Shown: piece by piece, positions 59,032-64,000 of the stretch
Position numbering within the stretch: the stretch's first letter is position 1
Layout of the letters: the number at the start of each line of letters is the position of its first letter
From: Limnanthes douglasii subsp. nivea
Taxonomy: Eukaryota; Streptophyta; Magnoliopsida; Brassicales; Limnanthaceae
Direction: 5' to 3'
NCBI GenBank assembly: GCA_036936605.1
Contig: JAUPFV010000004.1
Span: 64,938,352 to 65,002,351 of the forward strand
Length of the DNA: 64,000 nt
Notes under the pieces: model-generated
The model's input: the letters and a program-made list of their open reading frames with translations, nothing else
What the model was told of the DNA's origin: nothing
Databases searched by the model: none
Made by a program: the position numbers and the translations under genes

Positions 59032-59463
59032 TGATAGTTCAAGAAATATTTGGAGGTGATATTGGAGTAAAAACTATGTTTGGAAGGGCAGATTCGTTAT
59101 ACAATGATAGTTCGAGAAATCTTTGGAGGGGATATTGAAGTAAAACTATGTTTTGAAGGGAAACTTTGTTATACAACTTAAGAGGTTGCACTTTTTAGAG
59201 AGAGAAAGTCATAAGAAATAATTATGTAATCATTAATCAATCACTCTTCCCCAAAAGGGGGGAGGTATTTTTATAGTACATTTTTTGAGTCTCACATGTC
59301 TAAACAAATTACTAATTGTGGTCCCTTCCTCAAGTTTGATGTTTGTTACAGATTGGTCCTTTTGTATTACATAATTACAAATTACTCTTAAAATACTTTC
59401 TTTATGTCACATTCTACCATTAACTTTCTAAAGTCTTATAGTTGATTTATTCTTCCCTCATCA
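59032..59463 (-). repeat. 5' LTR of copy C
   Basis: The partner of 49386-49881, with the same ends and a 73-bp terminal tandem duplication (59032 and 59105) but a single TTTTTAGAGAGAGAAAG unit. Followed by CATGT. Confidence 0.9.
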
Positions 59464-59468
59464 CATGT

Positions 59469-59577
59469 ATTAGTGAAACAACTCGATCTTATATAGGAGT
59501 AAATTTGCAATAACTACTTAATAACTAAACTACTAACTAGTATAACTACTAACTAACAATTTGTTAACAATTCAACA
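59469..59577 (-). repeat. Copia E LTR, right piece
   Basis: Continues the LTR interrupted at 40128. It has tandem ACTAACTA-type words and ends TTGTTAACAATTCAACA, giving a CAACA terminus that pairs with TGTTG at 40040. The next bases, TCTTCCCTTCAAG, read on the minus strand as the purine-rich CTTGAAGGGAAGA, like a Copia polypurine tract. Confidence 0.7.
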
Positions 59578-59989
59578 TCTTCCCTTCAAGACGAAACCTA
59601 AAGAAAGCGTGAAGGATCATCTTGGAAAATAATAGAAAAATATATGAGGGGTCATAGATCATCTTTAAGGCATATATAACTGCAGACTCGATCAATTTGC
59701 TAATTCTCCCAGTCTCTTTTGAAAACCCCGATGCTGAATAACTATTTTCCTTGATTATCTTTCCTTTTTATACATCATTATATGGCTCATCGTATGGAGG
59801 GATCCACGAACAAGGGTTATTAACCTCGTGGCCACCCACGATCCTTAACTGGCCACTCAAACATCACATGGTCTAGAACTTGAACTGTTAATAACCCTTT
59901 ATATAAGACATAAAGTTTTCCTTCAACCACTATTCTCGAGCATGTAGAATTATGAGTCTTGTGAAGATCCGAAAAACTCACTCATACAT

Positions 59990-60250
59990 CATTTTATGGA
60001 TCATACATTTTTACATCTCGTCCCATGGAATCTTCAATTACAGAGGATCTTTAAAGTAGCTGCACAAACCCATGGATATATGACCCTTTTAGACAAACAG
60101 AAATAGGCTTTATTTAAGGCTCGGTTATCCGAATCAGGAGTTGTGACCACTCAAATCGAACGCGTAAAAAATTCCAACGAATTTTGAAAGCTTCATGAGG
60201 AAAGAGCATAGTAATGAAGTTCAGGCCCAAAAATCCATCGTTTAAGCCCT
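59990..60250 (+). pseudogene. Possible fragment of another Tat accessory gene
   Basis: One frame reads ALFKARLSESGVVTTQIERV followed by KNSNEF and LHEERA, with stops. The heptad-like pattern resembles the coiled-coil parts of the Tat accessory genes at 46000-46600 and 52680-53000. The match is by style, not identity. Confidence 0.3.
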
Positions 60251-60254
60251 CGTT

Positions 60255-61215
60255 TTGCTATTTTCGTTAATTTCCTATATTTTTCTATTTTTATTAGATA
60301 TAATTAAAATACTTAACTAACTCCAATCACTTTGAAATTGGGCTGGGATTTATTTTATACCATGAGGAGCAATCTGTAATTTTAGCGTAGGGATTCAAGC
60401 ACTCCTACAAAATGCTCTCAAACCCTATTTTTGTCGTCAAACTTTTCGAATCATATTTTTGTTTTTTATCTAAGTCTCGTATACCCTAACATAGGGTTAG
60501 AGTTTATTTATTCTCTGTTTCGTCTTCTGATTTCTTTATTTTGCAGTTGTCTGCTCTATCTTTTATATCACCGTCATCAACCTTCAATCCTTCATTTTTA
60601 GTTATTTGGTGCGTAATGTTTACGTGATAGTATTTCATGAAGAAGTAATCATCTTAGTAGCCTGAAAAAATAATGATTTGATGTCTAGATTATAATAGGG
60701 CTCATATTACTACATTTTATGGGCCAAGACCCTGAATACTAATCCGCTCACATACTCAAAGTTGGATTTAAAAATTCATGGACATCTTCACCTATGATCA
60801 CCCATGATTTTCTAATTCTTTCATCCAGCTCCTAAACTTCATAGTATGTGTTTACCAAAATATGAAACTTGTTTAGGTTATCCTAATTTGACAAAAACAG
60901 TTGAATATGTAAATAAGAGAACATATATGTGTTTGTGTTATCACCCAAATTGACTAGATAATTTTTGTCCAAAGAAGAAAAGAAAAATGTTTTTTCAAGT
61001 TAATTTGTTTGACAGAAATTTTGTTCACTACCATCCGATGGTCAAATCATTACATCAGAATGATATGGAATTAATATTTGAAGCTTGATCTTTTGAAAAT
61101 TATGTTGGAGAAGTGAAAAGAGTATCCCTTATGATGAGAGGAAATGATTTCTTGTTTCATTGAGTTTAATATTTCTAATTATTCAGTTCTCATGGATAAT
61201 ATGGCTAATCATACG
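60255..61215. other. Unassigned AT-rich DNA
   Basis: No gene was recognised. CCCTAACATAGGGTTAG at about 60484 is a small inverted repeat. Parts of 60350-60560 look like an untranslated leader or LTR, but no partner was found. Confidence 0.4.
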
Positions 61216-61242
61216 AATAGACTTATATGAAGAGTTATGACA

Positions 61243-61930
61243 ATAGTTATCAATGGCGTGCGGCGGTCCATGGCGAAGAGGGATAAAAAGGCCACAACCA
61301 CGAGGTTAGCGTCGAGGCAATGGCCACATGAGATGTGGCGATCTCTTACCTGAATAATATTTTTATAGCACATAACTGTAATTTAAATAGTACTATTTAG
61401 ACATTTAAAGTAACAATAATAACTTGAACATCCAATTACATAATTCTTAGAACGTCCGAGTCAAATGACAAACACATAGACTAAAGATCCAATTATAAAA
61501 CATTAAATCACTTTTTTTTAAAACATCTGAGTCAAATGGAAAATATAGACTAAAATACATCATCACCTGAGACAACATCTTCACACCTCTCTTCTCCACT
61601 ATGTTCTCCATTTATATCACATAATAGAGTATATTCTTGTTCGGAGTCTTCATCAACAAGCCTTCGATCTCTTATGCGAGCCGCTGAAGATGATGGATTC
61701 TTAAACTGGAGAATGTAGTCTACTCCATCAAACTCAACAACTCCAAAATAAACTCCTTCCAAAACATCTTCATCTTTTCAAAACTTAGTTTTAGGTTTTT
61801 ACGTTTTTAGTTCAAAAAAATCAGGCTTAGCACCTCACCACGATCGCCACAACGAGCGCCACGCTAAGGGCCTCGCCACGCCCCACCTTGAGGCGATCTT
61901 GCCTCGCCACGGACCGCCACATGACAAACT
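61243..61930. mobile_element. Small GC-rich-ended TIR element, hAT-like
   Basis: The left end has ATAGTTATCAATGG and GGCGGTCCATGGCGA (61262-61276). The reverse complement of the right end has ATAGTTTGTCATG and GGCGGTCCGTGGCGA (61902-61930). The ends are much richer in G+C than the surroundings. Both flanks carry the same MKSYD-type 24-bp repeat, so the element split a tandem array. An 8-bp target duplication is only suggested (GTTATGAC against GTTATAAA). A 70-codon minus-strand frame inside (61550-61762, EGVYFGVVEFDGVDYILQFK) is acidic and unassigned. Confidence 0.55.
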
Positions 61931-62105
61931 ATGGTTATAAAAATGGTCATGTGAAGAATTATGACGATGGTCAAATGAAGAGTTATGACGATGATCAAAT
62001 GGGGAGTTATGATGAGGATCATATGAAGAATTATAACGATGATCATTTGAAGTTTTATGACGAAGTCAAATGAAGAGTTATGATGAGGGTCATATGAAGA
62101 ATTAT
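61931..62105 (+). repeat. 24-bp tandem repeat, partly in frame (8-aa repeat)
   Basis: Units such as GGTCAAATGAAGAGTTATGA plus four bases repeat about seven times. On the plus strand they read as eight-residue repeats of the form K-N/S-Y-D-D-D-Q-M. A further unit (ATATGAAGAGTTATGACAAT, 61226-61245) lies on the far side of the inserted TIR element. It may be a coding minisatellite of a lost gene or simple repeat DNA. Confidence 0.75.
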
Positions 62106-62195
62106 GATGAGGTCATATAAACAATTAAGATGAGCATGTAGAAAATTCGTTAGATGTTTATAACCGCATTTACATATGTCATCGTATAATAAGTC

Positions 62196-62470
62196 ATCAA
62201 ACAAGTTTGTTAGGTTGTTACAATTGAATTTACACGTGTAAATTAGTGAATGAGAACATGCGTAATTTAATGATTGGTAAAATATCTTATGTAAACTCTA
62301 TAAATAAAGACCAAAGTCTCCATTTGGGAACCGCTCACACACTTAATAAGAAAAACATATTATATACATTTTCCTTCCTCTCGCTTTCAATTCATTGCCT
62401 TGACTATTCATTTGAAGACGAATTCGCTTACCAATCCTGTGAGATTATTTTGTTTAGGAAGGATTTTTAG
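62196..62470 (+). repeat. LTR-like or promoter-like sequence with TATA box
   Basis: TGTTAGGTTGTTACAATTG is followed about 100 bp later by CTCTATAAATAAAGACC and a C/T-rich leader, an arrangement seen in Copia LTRs. No second copy or primer site is present. A host promoter is an alternative. Confidence 0.3.
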
Positions 62471-64000
62471 ATTTTAAATGTTTTTAAGTAATAAAACAAG
62501 TTCAACCATTAAAATGATATACAATCACGAAATTAAAATTTATAATAGATTAACGTAAAATGATCAAAAATTTGATAGTTTTATTAATAAAAATAAACAT
62601 AATGAGCTTTTTTATCTAAAAAATACATGTCCATGGTAAAAACCTAAAAACAACATATAAAAATATGGTTCAAACCAAATATAAACTACTTATTTCTCTT
62701 AACAAAAATAAAAATCAAATTCTCTTTAAAAACATATATTGTGAAATTTATATAAAAATGTCAATGTATACGAAAATCCATAACAAATATAAATTTTATA
62801 ATACAACAGTTTCAAAACTTGTTTTGGTGGAATATTATTAACTAAATTATCTCAAAATAAAATTTACAAATGAGTTTGTTTAGGATGTCGGATGATTAGA
62901 GAAGTGTTATTTGGAGTGCTACAATATAAATTTGAGGAATATTTGAATTGAATAAATATGTGTTTAAATAAGATTGTACCTTGTATTGTATGGATTAAGC
63001 TATAAGACAAATTGATATGTGTTTGGCAACACATCCACGACCTGGCATGTTAAAGTATACAAGTGTTGTAGTTGTGCTTTAATCATTACGTCAACGAACA
63101 TAAATCCTAGCGACAGTTGAGTATTAAATCAAACATGTATCCTCACCGTATTGATCTTCGCGCATGCTTACTTCTTATAAATGTATCATAATCAATGCGC
63201 CAACGAGTCATGCTTGTCGCGCTGGTATGATAAATTTTCAAAAAGATGCTTGTTGGGAGACAGTTTTGGCGGTTAATGAAGTTGCTCAATCTGTGATTAC
63301 GAATGTCTAGGATTTTGTTCTTCAACGTCTAGGTGTTGCTGCAAATGGTTGTGATGGTTTTCAAGAACTATTTTACATTTATAAATAATCTAGATACTTG
63401 AGAGAACAAATGAATCAAAATTAATATCTTTAAAGCTCTATAACTCTTTTTTTATTTTGCATTATATATAAGGAGATGATAATAACAAAAATCAAGGTCA
63501 TAAACCAATACCTAATTTTATTTGATCCCTAAGATGATATTATTTTCATAAAAGTGGAAAGATAACTTGGCGGTCTTATTAATGTCACTCAAGGTATACT
63601 ATGTATTGGATCAAAAGTTGTCTAACTTTCTAGTTCCAAGTTTGAAAGGTACCATATAGAACATAAGAAACCAAAATAGAAACGTAAAAAGTATGTCATC
63701 ATCTACATGAACTCTATACTAGGAAATGTTTTATAAAAATGTACAAACCATAGACTAAAAATATGAATTTTTTTAAATTGTCGTATGATGATTATATATT
63801 TATATATATAAAATATTGTATCATATTCATGAACTTTAAATCATAGTCAATAAGCTTGTATCCATATAAATCTTGATTTTGAACACTTTTCAAGTTATAG
63901 CAATTATTAAAAAATTATTATTTCTTGAAAGGTTACCATAAGAGAATTATCTATAAATTCGATGAGTATACGATGAAGTAATTTCAAAAATATTAATAAG
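62471..64000. other. AT-rich intergenic DNA to the window end
   Basis: Nothing coding was recognised on either strand. A somewhat less A+T-rich patch at 63040-63340 contains frames with no family match. No tandem array or TIR was seen. Confidence 0.5.

Larger units (their letters stand above)
49386..59463 (-). mobile_element. Tat-lineage Ty3/gypsy copy C (10.1 kb)
   Basis: Both ends are resolved. LTRs 49386-49881 and 59032-59463 both start TGATAGTTC and end CCCTCATCA on the plus strand. They are flanked by perfect CATGT duplications (49381-49385 and 59464-59468). Gag-pol is on the minus strand and a convergent second gene on the plus strand, as in copies A and B. The insertion lies in the Copia E LTR. 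Confidence 0.92.

Noticed and set aside
61864..62073. Minus-strand Ile/Thr-rich 60-codon ORF
   Set aside because: Antisense of the 24-bp repeat; composition only reflects the repeat.

Overview
The window is AT-rich nuclear DNA from a plant, most likely a eudicot. The support is one recognisable plant-specific host gene with three exons (minus strand, 19073-20777), Tat-lineage Ty3/gypsy and Ty1/copia retrotransposons, a Mutator-like element (MULE) that carries a Ulp1-type protease, and a Stowaway-like MITE. Almost everything else is transposon-derived and decayed. No bacterial, organellar, tRNA, rRNA or CRISPR locus was seen.

Layout. 1-4480: AT-rich DNA with a probable non-coding LTR-element remnant. 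4483-5424: a 0.94 kb terminal-inverted-repeat (TIR) element whose centre is an exact 23-bp-period array of nine 13-bp palindromes. 5549-18306: a 12.8 kb MULE with two convergent genes, a plus-strand DUF1985-like/Ulp1 gene and a minus-strand MuDR-type transposase, plus an intact small acidic ORF. The transposase has lost two of its three catalytic acidic residues. The MULE's non-coding DNA is filled with arrays built on the word ATCTAGCAA. Two exact 23-bp arrays lie inside an intron of each gene, both in sense orientation. 18600-18817: Stowaway-like MITE. 19073-20914: the host gene and its G-box promoter.

22690-31017, 33880-37140, 40129-49371 and 49386-59463 are four Tat-lineage copies (A, D, B, C). 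Copies A, B and C share one design: gag-pol runs from one LTR, a second gene with a PF04195-like domain and coiled coil runs toward it from the other LTR, and a tandem-repeat spacer lies where they meet. The spacer has a different repeat in each copy (49, 60-61, and 32 plus 49 bp). Copies B and C have a TATA-like box for the antisense gene. Copies B and C are nested 14 bp apart in the LTR of a minus-strand Copia element (37440-40128, continuing at 59469). C is bounded by identical CATGT duplications.

59578-64000: fragments, a small GC-rich TIR element (about 61243-61930) inserted in a 24-bp tandem repeat, and AT-rich DNA.

The most interesting material is the MULE motif system. It resembles the arrangement described for VANDAL elements, in which an element-encoded protein recognises short repeated motifs in the element's own non-coding DNA. 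The convergent antisense gene of the Tat copies is the second lead.
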